The notes under the pieces are model-generated. The model was not told the origin of the DNA. It saw only the letters and a program-made list of their open reading frames with translations, and did no database searches. From Channa striata (lineage: Eukaryota > Chordata > Actinopteri > Anabantiformes > Channidae): a stretch of 64,000 bases of DNA. Position 1 is the first letter of the stretch. Every line of letters starts with the position of its first letter. The stretch is from the NCBI GenBank assembly GCA_033026295.1, contig CM065176.1, forward strand, positions 2,492,501 to 2,556,500. Direction: 5' to 3'. Positions 1 through 10,800 of the stretch are shown one piece after another. Made by a program: the position numbers and the translations under genes.

Positions 1-260
1 TACTTAAACACAGGACGGGGGCAAGGAGGGCCCAGAGCCGTCGTCCACCAATCCCACAGCCCCTGGCTCGATCCCCGGCCCCCCCAGTCACATGCCGAAG
101 CGTCCCTCAGCAAGACACCGAACCCCCACCCCAGCGAGCGTCAGCCTAGCCCATCAGTGTGTGAGTGTGTGACTGGGTGAGTAAGAATCAGTGTGAAGAA
201 CCAACAGGTAGAAAAGTTCTGTGTAAGTGCAGAGCAAAGTAAGCTAATATTAGATGAATG
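1..260 (+). repeat. tRNA-derived SINE copy, family A (head partly outside window)
   Basis: The text contains a degenerate 'ccaccaatcc..gatccccgg' head, a 'cagcaagacaccgaaccc' middle and an 'accaacaggtagaaaag' tail. The same order recurs at about 5.92, 21.25, 35.6 (reverse) and 48.7 kb. The 35.6-kb copy keeps clear Pol III A and B boxes, so I call the family a tRNA-derived SINE. The left end is cut by the window edge. Confidence 0.65.
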
Positions 261-687
261 TGTAGACGAATATGATCTCCCAATAAAAGTGCATGTGTGT
301 TCACAGCTTTGACAAGTTCAAACTGGTGGACAATAACTTCGACAGGGGGTTTAGAACTGCACCAGTTTTCAGCTTCCTGTAAATGGCTTTAGTTTAGGGT
401 CTAAATGTAGATTAATGCTTTTAAAGGTCCCTCGATTTCCTTATATTAAAATATTTATGTGCTTCTAGCTGAAAAACTCCTCCTGATGACATCATCCGGA
501 AGAGTTTTTCACCATTAGGAATTCAGATAACGTGATCTAGAGAAGCCTGGGAAAGCCGGTCGACTATGACTACAAACTCCAAAGTATAAGGTTCCTCCAA
601 TTGATGTCATCTACAGGCATTTGTCTGCTAGAAAAAGAGCGAATATATCAACAGTGGGTTGATAAATGGCATTCATATACATGGCAT
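261..687. other. unassigned intergenic stretch
   Basis: AT-rich sequence with no recognisable exon. Just before position 700 a 15-bp unit (atggcattcatatac) is repeated about 2.4 times in tandem (about 666-702). Confidence 0.5.
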
Positions 688-1044
688 TCATATACATGGC
701 ATACCAATACTAGCAAGTTCAGACTTAGTGAATGCCTCCTTTAAGAAGGAATCACACACTGACGGGTGACGTAAGTATGTGTCGAGCAAATCTTCACATT
801 GTCTCTGTGTTTGGAAGTTAGAATCCTCTTTATAACACTTCTTTATTAAACTGGGATCAGGTTCCAAAACTTGCTCACAGTCCAAATCTGTTTTTTCAGT
901 AGCTTCTCTGAAGACTTCTTCCTTCATCAGTAGCCCCCCAGTTATATAAACACTCCCAAAAACAGATCGCTGGCGTTGGTTATTCATATATTGTTTTCCT
1001 ATGGTAAAGTCAGTACACAAAATGTGTTCTTTTATATGACACAT
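688..1044 (-). other. unrecognised 118-codon open frame
   Basis: An ATG-to-stop frame of 118 codons on the minus strand, hydrophilic and fairly Cys-rich. It includes the stretch 'CEDLLDTYLRHPSVCDSF' and ends 'SIGMPCI'. Amino-acid composition looks protein-like, with no low-complexity run. I do not recognise a family and see no clear signal peptide or membrane segment. It lies directly upstream of a decayed L2 LINE on the opposite strand, so it may be a piece of a repeat or a last exon of a gene entering from the right. I do not see enough to call it a gene. Confidence 0.25.
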
Positions 1045-1084
1045 CTTAAGGTATAGAAATGTTTATAAATAGCCAGTTACGTAC

Positions 1085-1990
1085 CAAAGGCCTATAAGGT
1101 AGCTGTAAACGAACCCCTACTTAAAAAACCTAGTCTGGATTTAGGTCTCTTAGCCAATTACAGACCAATATCCAATCTCCCCTTTATTTCTAAAATACTT
1201 GAAAAAGTATGTGTAGAAATGACTTTTTTTTATTTAAAGTTCTTCATAGCCCAGAAAATGCACTGATTAAAGTCACCAACGATCTTCTTCTGGCTTCAGA
1301 TAATGGACTTGTCTCTATACTAGTTCTGCTAGACATTAGTGCTGCATTTGACACCATTGACCACAGAATATTATTACAGAGACTCGAACGTGTAATTGGG
1401 ATTAAAGACACTGCACTAAACTGGTTTAAATTTTATCCATCAGATAGATAGATTCCAATTTGTTCATGTTCTGGCTCTGTGTTAGGAACAATACTCTTTA
1501 CTCTATATATACATCTCCTCTAGGCAACATTATTAGAAAACACTCTGTGAATTTACATTGCTACGCTGATGACACGCAGTTATATCTATCTATGAAACCA
1601 GATGAAACAAATCAATTAATCAAACTACAAGCATGTCTAAAAGACATAAGGGACTGGATGATGTATAATTTCCTTCTTCTAAACTCAGATAAAACTGAAG
1701 TTATTGTGCTTGGGCCTGAAAGGCTCAGAAACATGTTTTCCAAACATATCATTACTTTAGATGACATGACTCTGGCCCCCAGTAGTACTGCAAGGAGTCA
1801 TTTTTGACAAGGACTTTGGAGCTACTGGTCCTACCAACCTGCCCAATGTTTTCCACTCAGCCCAACCGGTCAAGGCAGATGGCCGCCCACCCTGAGCCAA
1901 AAAGAGTTTTTCCTCTCCACTGTTGCCTATAGCTGCTCAAGGGGAATTTGTTGGGCTTTCTCTAAATGTCTGTATAGTCTTGACTTTATG
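1085..1990 (+). mobile_element. L2-type LINE fragment, reverse transcriptase and 3' tail, decayed
   Basis: The + strand reads, with frame breaks, a non-LTR reverse transcriptase. It has 'NYRPISNLPFISKILEK' near 1150-1205, 'LLDISAAFDTIDHRILLQRLE' at 1338-1400, and 'CYADDTQLYL' at about 1560-1590, where the catalytic YADD is intact. It continues 'LLLNSDKTEVIVLG' at about 1670-1710. Frame breaks and an internal stop near 1450 show it is dead. Downstream, 1830-1990 is the L2 3' end that recurs in the opposite orientation at 24.6 and 26.5 kb. YADD, DISAAFDTIDH and the tail match the L2 clade common in teleosts. Confidence 0.85.
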
Positions 1991-4789
1991 ATGTAAAGGG
2001 AATTATATTTACAATTTCATTTATAAGCCTAATGATTTGATTGATATCTATTCAAGGAGATATGCCCCTCCTTTGTTTTCTTATCCTGAGGTTCCATCTA
2101 CGTGTATTATGTCTATGTCATCACAATAAACCTATTTTGTACATGGTGTTTTTGTGATGACAAAAGCCTGCAAACTGATACAGTGAGAATGTTGCTCCTG
2201 TTTTTATTGTGAGTATTTGGGAAAAGGACAAGCAGAGGTTGGTTTAGGAGACACAAAGAACTTACACAATAAGAAGTCTTGATCTGGCCTCCTGTCAATG
2301 TGAGGAGGAAACTGCGCAGTGACAGATGCTCATCATCAAACAAATGTCATTTTAATATACAATTTAGGCTTTTTTTCCTGTTGCTGTTTTTTGTGCTACC
2401 GTGGACATATTAAGACCTTGTGAATATCAAGTGTGTGTGTTAGTGGGGATCCCAGGTGATCCCAGCCTTTCTAAATGCTAATGATGTGTGTACATGAGTT
2501 ATAGAGCCTTTGGAGAGACTTACTTCCGAGCAGCGGGGAGGCACGACGAATAGAATTGACCCACAGCGTCAGATGCCTCCTCATTTCACTGCACATAATC
2601 ACAATGAGTCTGCAAGGGTCTGCAATTTTAGCTTCACATTTATGAGCTCTATTATTTGAGGAGACCATCTCTGTGCTCATGATGTATCATCCTGTCCCGA
2701 GGACACGGGAGAAAAAGTGGTGTCATTTCAGGTTTCAAAAATTCAGGTGTCAAAGTTGTTTGTGTTAACAGTAGTAACGGAGTTGAAATTTACATAGGGT
2801 TCCATCACTATCGATAAAAACACTTATTACATAAATGTTAAAACGCATATTAAAAACACTGCATTCAGCTTCACAGTGACAGTCAGAGCAACAATCACAA
2901 GTACAGTGGTCGAAGAAGTGTAAAAGTGTCCTTACCGCAGTGTATTGGGTAAGAAAATGGCAGCACTGCTTATGAGGACTGGCTCCTTCTACATCAACAA
3001 ACGTGATATTTTTGACTAGAATAATTTTCATATCATCATATCATAACACTCAGCTCATGGTGCTTCACGTTGAAATAAGGGTCTTCCAAAACATCCTGAC
3101 TACTGCTGCAACTGAGCTCTGCCTTACTGTCTAATAGCTACTGACGCCATCTTTGGCCCTTTCATCTTGACCACGTCTTACAATTATGAAACATGCTGTA
3201 CTAGACACAGCCCTTGTTCGTGTAATTGACTTCAGCTGGATTCACAGTTGTATGGTCACTTTAATTGCATTAGAATTGTATTTGAAATCCATCTGTCCTG
3301 TCAGTTGTTAATAGGAAATATTCTTCACTTTACATTAAAAAATGTATTTCAAAGGTTGTGTAGATTACCAATGTCTGAACAATACAAAGGAGACCTCATG
3401 CTAAGATTTACCATCTTTTTCCATATAGGTTTTCTTGAATTTGGTTAGGCGAGTGTGTGTAATGAATATGCTTGTGGTACAGTAAATGATGGGACAAATT
3501 TCATTCCTGCTTTCAAGAAACGTATTTCGTGACAATCATTTTGTCATTTACTTTAACCGGAATTGACCACGGAATGATTACAAAAGAACGCCGTCACCAG
3601 CCGCCGTGCCGGCTGTCAGCAGTGCAGACTAATCCACCATTAAACAATGTGAGCAACGTGCTTCGGCGTATGTGTCTTTGTGTCGTGTTGCGGCTGTCCT
3701 AATGTGGCCTCCTCTCCATCATCCTGTTCCCAGACTTGACAATGATGCTGTAATAGCTTATTGGCAACATCCTTTTCTTTTTCTTCTCAGCGAGACCTCT
3801 GAGCCTTCTCAAAGAACACAGGTCTTCTCTGGATCTCCTTTGATGCTGAGGACAGGACAGACAGGCGGATATGAAAGCAAATTAAACTGGACCCCTGGTG
3901 CCCCCCAACACCCAACCAGTCAGTGACTTGGAATTTTGTTAAGAACAAATAGACTTTTTCCCTTTTCTTCTCCTGAAGTTCAGTCCATTATGTGCTCTTC
4001 ATTACAGACATGCAGTGGACCTCCCGCCAGGGTTATCAATTTATGGTCACAAGGAAAACCTTGTCATGTGGAAGGTAAATTTCTCACACACTAAATACTC
4101 CCAAATCTTATTTTAAGACTTGGACTTGGACAGGTCAGTAGTTTACAGTGTCCTGCAGCTATTCATAATAACCATTCTAATCACATTCTCATCTCCACCC
4201 TGGTCTGTATTGACAAAAGTAAGACCAGTGTGAGACAAACCAGAGCAAGAAGATCAGGTTCAGAGTACAAATGTAATGAGCCACTGTAACTTAATCCATA
4301 TAGCTCTAAAACAATGTGGCATTCAGGGTGATGAAGGCACAGCATCGTCTTTAATTTTGTTATATCTCCCAACATCACGTCAGCCTGGAAAGCTGCACAT
4401 GACGAAGCTTGACTTGGTGCTGGACCAAACATTAAGAGAAGATGGCTGATGTTTCAGCTGCCTCTGTGGTTTGTCTAACCCGAACAGTGAGGGAAAAATT
4501 AAAAACGTAATGAAATGTTCACATAATGGCAAAAAATGAAAACGTCAACACCAAGCCAACTATATTTAAATAACATGAGCTCCCCAGAGAAATACTCACT
4601 TTACACTTTACATGTTAGAGTTAAAGCTTCCCAGATTCCTTCCTTATTAGTGCCCAAAGTATTTACACTGCTTCACATTCACATACACACACAGCTGGGA
4701 AAACCAACGACCCTGGGACCACTGGATGACTGCTGTCGGTGGTGGAGTCCGGTGCCTTCTCATCCACTGTGCATCGAGAACGCACCACT
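1991..4789. other. intergenic, no gene recognised
   Basis: Several short open frames of 66-88 codons occur on both strands, but none shows a recognisable domain, a splice context or protein-like conservation that I can name. No clear transposon ends were seen. The stretch is best read as ordinary intergenic DNA. Confidence 0.5.
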
Positions 4790-4855
4790 ATTTCTACATT
4801 TACATTTAGTCATTTGTCTGACGCTTTTATCCACAGCAACCTAAATGAGGCCGCA
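4790..4855 (+). repeat. short teleost dispersed repeat
   Basis: The run 'tttagtcatttgtctgacgcttttatccacagcaacc' resembles a short repeat found very widely in fish genomes, in which a 'gacgcttttatccaaagcgac' core is usual. Only the core is present. The assignment rests on memory of that core and nothing else in the flanks. Confidence 0.45.
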
Positions 4856-5914
4856 TGTAACACGCTGTTGCTCGGTCATTTGTCTGCATAAAGGCCTTGA
4901 CTAACTCGTTCCTCTGTTTGCCTGTTCTCTGTCTCCACGTTTTATTTACCACTCTATTCTGTCAACCTTGCTTTGTTTGACACGTTTCCTTCTGTTTCGT
5001 GTGTCTCTGTGTCACCGCTCCGTCGCCATCAGATGCCCTGACTCTGTGGAAGTACCCACCATCATCTCCAATGGCAATGACTGTCATTACAGCCAGGAAC
5101 AGTAAATCCTCAGGGGGGGCTGCGTGGCTCAGTGCCAGGAAGGCCCCTCCACAATGTGTGTTAACACAGAAGGAAGGTAAGTGTGAAATGGTTTCCGGCC
5201 TCTTTGCCCTACTCTTTACCAGCGTATGAAACCACCACCAAGACGAGCCTTTCCTAAGAGTAGGTGCGTAATATATCATTTGGATGTTTTCTTCTGGCAG
5301 CATTAGTGACTTTTGTGCGTTCTCCTTCATCTGGGTTTCTGAATGAAGGTCTAATAATATTCACATACAACAATAATAATTATAATTATAGCAATCAGCT
5401 CTTCGGACGTGTTACTGCGCAGGCTTCGTCCTCACTTTGAGCCGCTCCAAAAGCAGCTGATTGTTTGTAGTGGGCATCTGGTAGGATCCAGTAAACCACC
5501 CTGTGATCTCCCTCATTTTACATGCCTGGTAATTGTGTGTGAAGATGTTTTATTTGTTTGCTCTGCAGAGATGTGCCTGCGGAGCGAAATAACTGAATGT
5601 TATTAGAACTGATTATTAGTATCATGGCCAGATTAGCTCCCAGTGTGGTGCCTAGGGAACCTTCAAGCTTAATCAGCAGGTTCCACTGTGTTCTCAGTCA
5701 CATGAAGCATTGTTTAATTTCACTGTCTGATATGTGCCACAGTGTAATCGGGTTTATTGTCAGGGTGTTTTTCAGTCCTGGTAAAGGAAGACAAAGCTGT
5801 TGTAGGTTTTACTTACGCTGCAAATATAAGGTGTGTATTAAAACATGCCCCAACAGAAATGTCCTTGTGGGTTTTTAGACAACAAGGTCCCTGTCTGTCC
5901 CTGTGTTGGTCGTT
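4856..5914. other. intergenic, no gene recognised
   Basis: A 122-codon minus frame (4962-5330) and a 76-codon plus frame overlap each other. Neither resembles a known family, and neither is flanked by convincing splice sites. I see nothing else in this stretch. Confidence 0.45.
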
Positions 5915-6110
5915 AATCAATCTTACAGTTGTTGGTTTGATCCCCGGCTCCTCCAGTCGCATGTCCAAGTGTCCTTGAGCAGGACACTGAACCCCCACTT
6001 AGTTGCCCCTGGTGAGTGCCATCGATGTGTGAATGGGTGAATGAGAAGCAGGGTAAAGCGCTTTGAGTACCAACAGGTAAAGTGCAGACCGTCAACAGCT
6101 GAGAACCCAA
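5915..6110 (+). repeat. tRNA-derived SINE copy, family A
   Basis: Contains the B-box-like 'ttggtttgatcccc', then 'gtgtccttgagcaggacactgaaccc', and the tail 'gtaaagcgctttgagtaccaacaggtaaagtgcag'. The same order is seen at 21.25 kb. The copy is nearly full length in its body. Confidence 0.75.
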
Positions 6111-6209
6111 GTACGTAGATTTCTACTAACACAAATAATCTGGATGGAAACTTTGAGGGGATTTGTCAAGACCAAATATATTCATGTTGAACTCATTCAC
6201 TTGTTTTGT

Positions 6210-6520
6210 GGCTCAGCTCTTCATCGACATTGTACACACCCATCGATCCATTCACCCATTATCTGTAACAGCACATCCTGTTCAAGGTCAGGGGGCTGGA
6301 GTTTATCCCAACTGCCATGGAGCGAGAGGAAGGGTCCACCCTATGTCGGGGACAACACAGACAGACGTACAAAGAGTGACAACCATTCACACTCACATTC
6401 ACACCAGTTCAGCTAACATGCGTGTCTTTGGACTATGAGAGGAAACCCACATGTGTACAGGGACACCTCCACACAGAAAGGCCACGGTTGGGACGCAAAC
6501 CCACAACCTTCTAGCTGTGA
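6210..6520 (+). repeat. dispersed teleost repeat, family B
   Basis: Shows the familiar fish repeat signatures in order: 'catccattcacccattatctgtaac', 'gggctggagtttatcccaact', 'caaccattcacactcacattcac', 'aacatgcgtgtctttggactatgagagg' and 'ccacacagaaagg'. A second, more decayed copy lies at about 14.34-14.58 kb. I do not assign it to a named element. Confidence 0.7.
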
Positions 6521-7480
6521 GGCTCTATTTAATGTATTTTCCCTCCACATCTCCTGTACACTTCATCCATTAAAAGTTTTTAGTAGGGGTGTGTGAGGCT
6601 GGTTCTAAGCAAAGAGCTTAAAGAACGGAGCAAGAAACAACCAGCAGTGTTAATAATGCCAGTAAAAATGCTCTTTAACCTTAAAGTAGACAAATGTGGC
6701 GCTAGTGAATCATTGTTAAATCAGCTACGAAATCTGATGTACAGTGTGTGGTACACACAGGGTTTACTTAGAAACAGGGGAAGGACTAAGGAAAACTTAT
6801 CACTGGCATTCGTTGACGCATTATGTCGATTATACACTGAAAACTCTTGAAGCTTTTTCTCAAGTTCAGTAAACTTGAAACTACAGCATGTAACTTTTCT
6901 CACATGTAATTTAGCGGAGACTTTGCTGCACGTTGAACCTTTGACTGAGAATGTTTTAAAGTTTTAAAACTCTTGAAACTTTTCCACATGAGTTTGGTAA
7001 AACTGCTTCTTCAACGCAGTAGGTGAACTCACACACTTTGAAACTCTTTTGTAAATGTAGTTAAAACTGCAGAGGTATTAATGTCAAAGGTCCCCGGGTA
7101 TGAATAACTCAAAAGGAGCTATTAATGCAGGAGCCAGTAACACGGTCTCCGCGGCTTTCCGCGTCTTTTCTCGCGCTTCCTGTGCGAACATCCTGTCCTG
7201 TCCTGTCCTGGAGGGGACTTCTGTTAGGCCTCTGGACTGTTAGACTCTGGACTGGGACCAGGTTTATTACATATGTGATGGAGGAGCTTGTTTGTGGAGC
7301 AGCTGTGCCTCGGATGAAGCTCCAGGACGAAACCTGTTACTCACAGATGAGATTAGGAAGAGGAAGAGGAGGAGCGCAGCCGCGTTTTCCAATTCGATTC
7401 CACGTCTCCGAGGGCGACAAAGAAAAATCTGATGATGACATTATATGATACTATTGAATTTCCTTTAATGCCTCTGGTCG
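6521..7480. other. upstream flank of galanin
   Basis: No gene is recognised. An open frame over 7125-7448 and its antisense shadow are rejected as GC-rich flank. The base composition becomes GC- and CpG-richer from about 7130 onward, towards the galanin promoter. Confidence 0.5.
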
Positions 7481-7562
7481 TGACCTGGCCGTCGTGAGTG
7501 CGGGAGGGGCCTTCTGACGCGCGCTCGCAGCGGCATAAAAGCCGGAACGAGTCCTCGCTTCG
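7481..7562 (+). promoter_or_regulatory. galn: galanin core promoter with TATA box and CRE-like half site
   Basis: A TATA-like element 'cataaaag' lies at 7533-7540, which places initiation near 7563-7570. A TGACG half site (7515-7519, 'tgacgcgcg') sits just upstream. Cyclic-AMP response through TGACG-type sites is known for mammalian galanin promoters; here it is only inferred from the motif. The region is CpG-rich. Confidence 0.65.
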
Positions 7563-7632
7563 TCCGAACCGCGCACGGAGCAGGTGGCACCGCAGACTCC
7601 ACGGGGACAGAGACGCACACGTCACATCCAAG
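7563..7632 (+). other. galn: galanin non-coding exon 1 (5' UTR)
   Basis: The start is estimated from the TATA box. The 3' end is a strong donor, 'ccaag|gtgagt', at 7632/7633. The matching acceptor is 'ctctccccag' at 7873-7882, directly before the coding ATG, so the first intron lies in the 5' UTR. A non-coding first exon is the usual vertebrate galanin arrangement. Confidence 0.7.
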
Positions 7633-7882
7633 GTGAGTAACGTGCTCGGTGTGTTCGGACGGGCGGAGGTGGCCGCACACCTCAGTCGATTCAGGGGTCC
7701 AAATGCGTCCTGAGCAAGGACAAGAACGAAAGAAAGAGCCTTGTTCGCTCCCCCAGTGTTCCCAGTTTGAGCATCAAACTGGAGGCACGATCCGTCTCCT
7801 CCTCGCGCTTTGTCCGGCTCAGGTGCCGGGAGGACACCTGTGGGCCAGTACCCTTCACCTGGTCTTCCCTGTCTCTCCCCAG

Positions 7883-10800
7883 ATGCAGAGGTGCTTCGGG
7901 CTCTTCTGCGTGTCGCTCGTCTTTTGCGCAGCGCTCTCTGAGACCATCGGCTTGGTCATTGCGGTAAGACGAAACGATTTACACAGAAACCAGCAAAGTA
8001 TGAGCACATAGTTATTAATAGCTGATGGATTTATTAGAAACTTGCTGAGGGATCAGTCTGTGTTTAAAGCAGCTCGTCCTGTACCCACAGTGACACCTGA
8101 GCCTTACTTTTTATGAATTACTGTGGTTTAGATATGGGCTCATCTGCTGAACACACTTTTCATTCCGTCACACGCTGGGTGACCGCTGTGGCTGAGAGTT
8201 AGATCCCGCTCACAGTGTCGCTGCTGCACAGCACAGCTGTGTTCAAACCACAGCAGCTCAAACGGAAGCTGAGTAAACGAAACGATGTTTCTCAGTCTGC
8301 CGGAATGTCGGCGGGTAGATCCAGATCCACAGATCACTTACAGGCTGCTAATCCAACCGGTCAACGTGGAGTGGCTGTCTGCTGCTCACGTTTGAAGATC
8401 TGTGACTAACGTCCTGAGAGAAGAGCAGTGACACTGTCTTTGTCCTGACAGGCAAAGGAGAAGCGTGGCTGGACTCTGAACAGCGCTGGCTACTTGTTAG
8501 GTCCCCGTAAGTACTGACCACACACACACACACACACACACACACGATGCTACACAGCTGGAAGGTCGGGCGCTGAAGGCTCAAGTCACAAGCTTTTGCC
8601 CATGTGGTTTAAAGGATTCATGCAACAAATTCAACACAAATGTCACATAGCGCTCCGGGTTTAGTTTGGGCCTGATTTCAGGCAGGTTGACTCGGACTGA
8701 CCACATATTCTCACGCTTTCAATCATTTTATAAGGCTTGGTATTACTTCTACTTATGAGCCTCTTTGTTTCAAAGTGTCAGTGGCTGAAACAATTCAATA
8801 TGAAAATGTCCAAACCAGGGGTTTTCACCCGGCCTCCACTGTGCAGTGGAGCCTAGAGAGTTTGACAAACTCCTTCAATCGCTTTAGGCTTTTCCAGTGT
8901 GAAGCTTGTGCTTTTAGACAAGAAATGACAACAGTAGAGATTTACACCATGTAGTTTTAAAGTTTGGGATTTGTTTCTACATACAATCTGTGTTTTTAGA
9001 ACTGCATTCCCAGAATTATCGGGCCAGTCGAGGGCAGACGATTACGTTTTTTAATATTACACTGACATACCAGCACAGGTTTCACACAGTCTGTTGTAAA
9101 AATCCACATTTACTACTTCGATATCACCTGTTGATTAGATCGTTTTAGGAGGGGATATCAACAGTACCAGGCTGGCCGTTTCACTACATCTTACTAATGG
9201 CAAAAAAGAAGGAACCTCTTCAACCTGAGTAGCCATGTTGTCGTAGTGGTGTAGTTTAATTCATCTCTTCAAAGGTGTAAGGTTCAAATTAGCACCTTAC
9301 ATAAACCCCAGACATATGTTTCTCGCGTTACAGAGATAATGTGTGGAATGTTTGCTGGGTTTCTATCTTGAAACGTGTACCAAACGAGACGGTCCAGCAT
9401 ATCATCGTTGCATTGATTCGCTTCTGTTGTCCTTTTTCTTTGTCCCACACACTGTCTCGGGCTAAGAAAAATGCCTCAGTACTGGTAAAGGATGATCACG
9501 GGGTTTCCAGATGTGTGGAGTGTGTACATGTTCTTTCCAAGACAGGGACCCTGGAAATGTGTGTGTGTGTGTGTGTGTGTGTGAAGCCCAGGTAAAGGTT
9601 GCTCCTGCCTCATCCTGTGTTTCAGGTCGTATTGATCACCTAATTCAGATAAAGGATGCTCCCAGTGCCAGAGGCAGAGACGAGCTGGTCACTCAATGTA
9701 AGATAGAAACATACGGCCGCTGCAGGGCCTTGGTGTCAGGCCAGGAATTGCTCTGTTCAAACATCTCACCTCTGACTCGCTTCTGCCACTTATCAGGAGA
9801 CGTTGTCTGCCGCTTGCTGTCTGTGCTCATGCTTCCCAGCGCTGCCTTTGTCTCTGTGCTTTGACTCGTGTTGCTCTCATATGACTAGAAAACGTCTCCA
9901 TCCTGTGTCATATTGCCATACCATCACAGCAGATTACATCGTCTTTAGTCTTTATTTGGCAAGTAAAATCAAATGTGAGCCGCGTCAGTTAGTATTGGAT
10001 GTTACTCGAAAGACACTGGCAGTGAAGGTTTTTTTTGCAGCAATTCTTCACAGTTTGTTGACACTGACCAATATTTCTTCCATTGAATACATAAAAGAAT
10101 AACTACTTTCTGGTCCAAATTATTAGTTTCGTTGAGCCAAACACAGATCTGACACCGGGGCCAGTTACGCAGGTGGTGACAGTTTTTGGTGGTAAGACGA
10201 GTTAATGTCCATTAGTGACTCATTTCTCAAGAGCGCCATCTTTTCTCCCCACATTAGCTTTTCCCCTTTACACCAGCTTGCTCCCCAGAGGAGCAATATC
10301 ATTTTCAAATTTCATTCATTTTCCAGGACTGTAGGACAGACTAGTTTAGCACCTGAGCTCCACATATGCCTTCCACCAATTTCAAAGTTATTTGGTTACT
10401 AATGGCTTCATACTGAATTTCAATCCTAAACACTGCGTGGATTAAACTACACCATTCATCAAGGAGATAATGGCAGACGAATGTTGGACTGAGCCATTTC
10501 AAGATCCATCCCATGGAGGAATGTGTGCTCAGAAACATTACACACGGTCACCAAGTTAAAACGAACACACTCTACGGCAATAATTCTCCCTTCACGAAGG
10601 TGATAATATTCAGCTTTTGCTCGAGCTGTAAAATTCGTTCCACTGTGTGATCACTTTGAAAGATGTAGTGCGTCGTGTTTTTAATTTGTATTGTGTTATG
10701 ACAGGCCTTTCTATAATTGTCAACCCTATTTGTATAAATGAGGCTAGACTAAATAATGGAAACAATTATTTAATATATTTATGAATAATGCAGCACACCT

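Noticed and set aside
7125..7713. Overlapping plus and minus frames in the galanin promoter region
   Set aside because: They are caused by the GC-rich CpG-island composition. TATA box and non-coding exon 1 explain the region.
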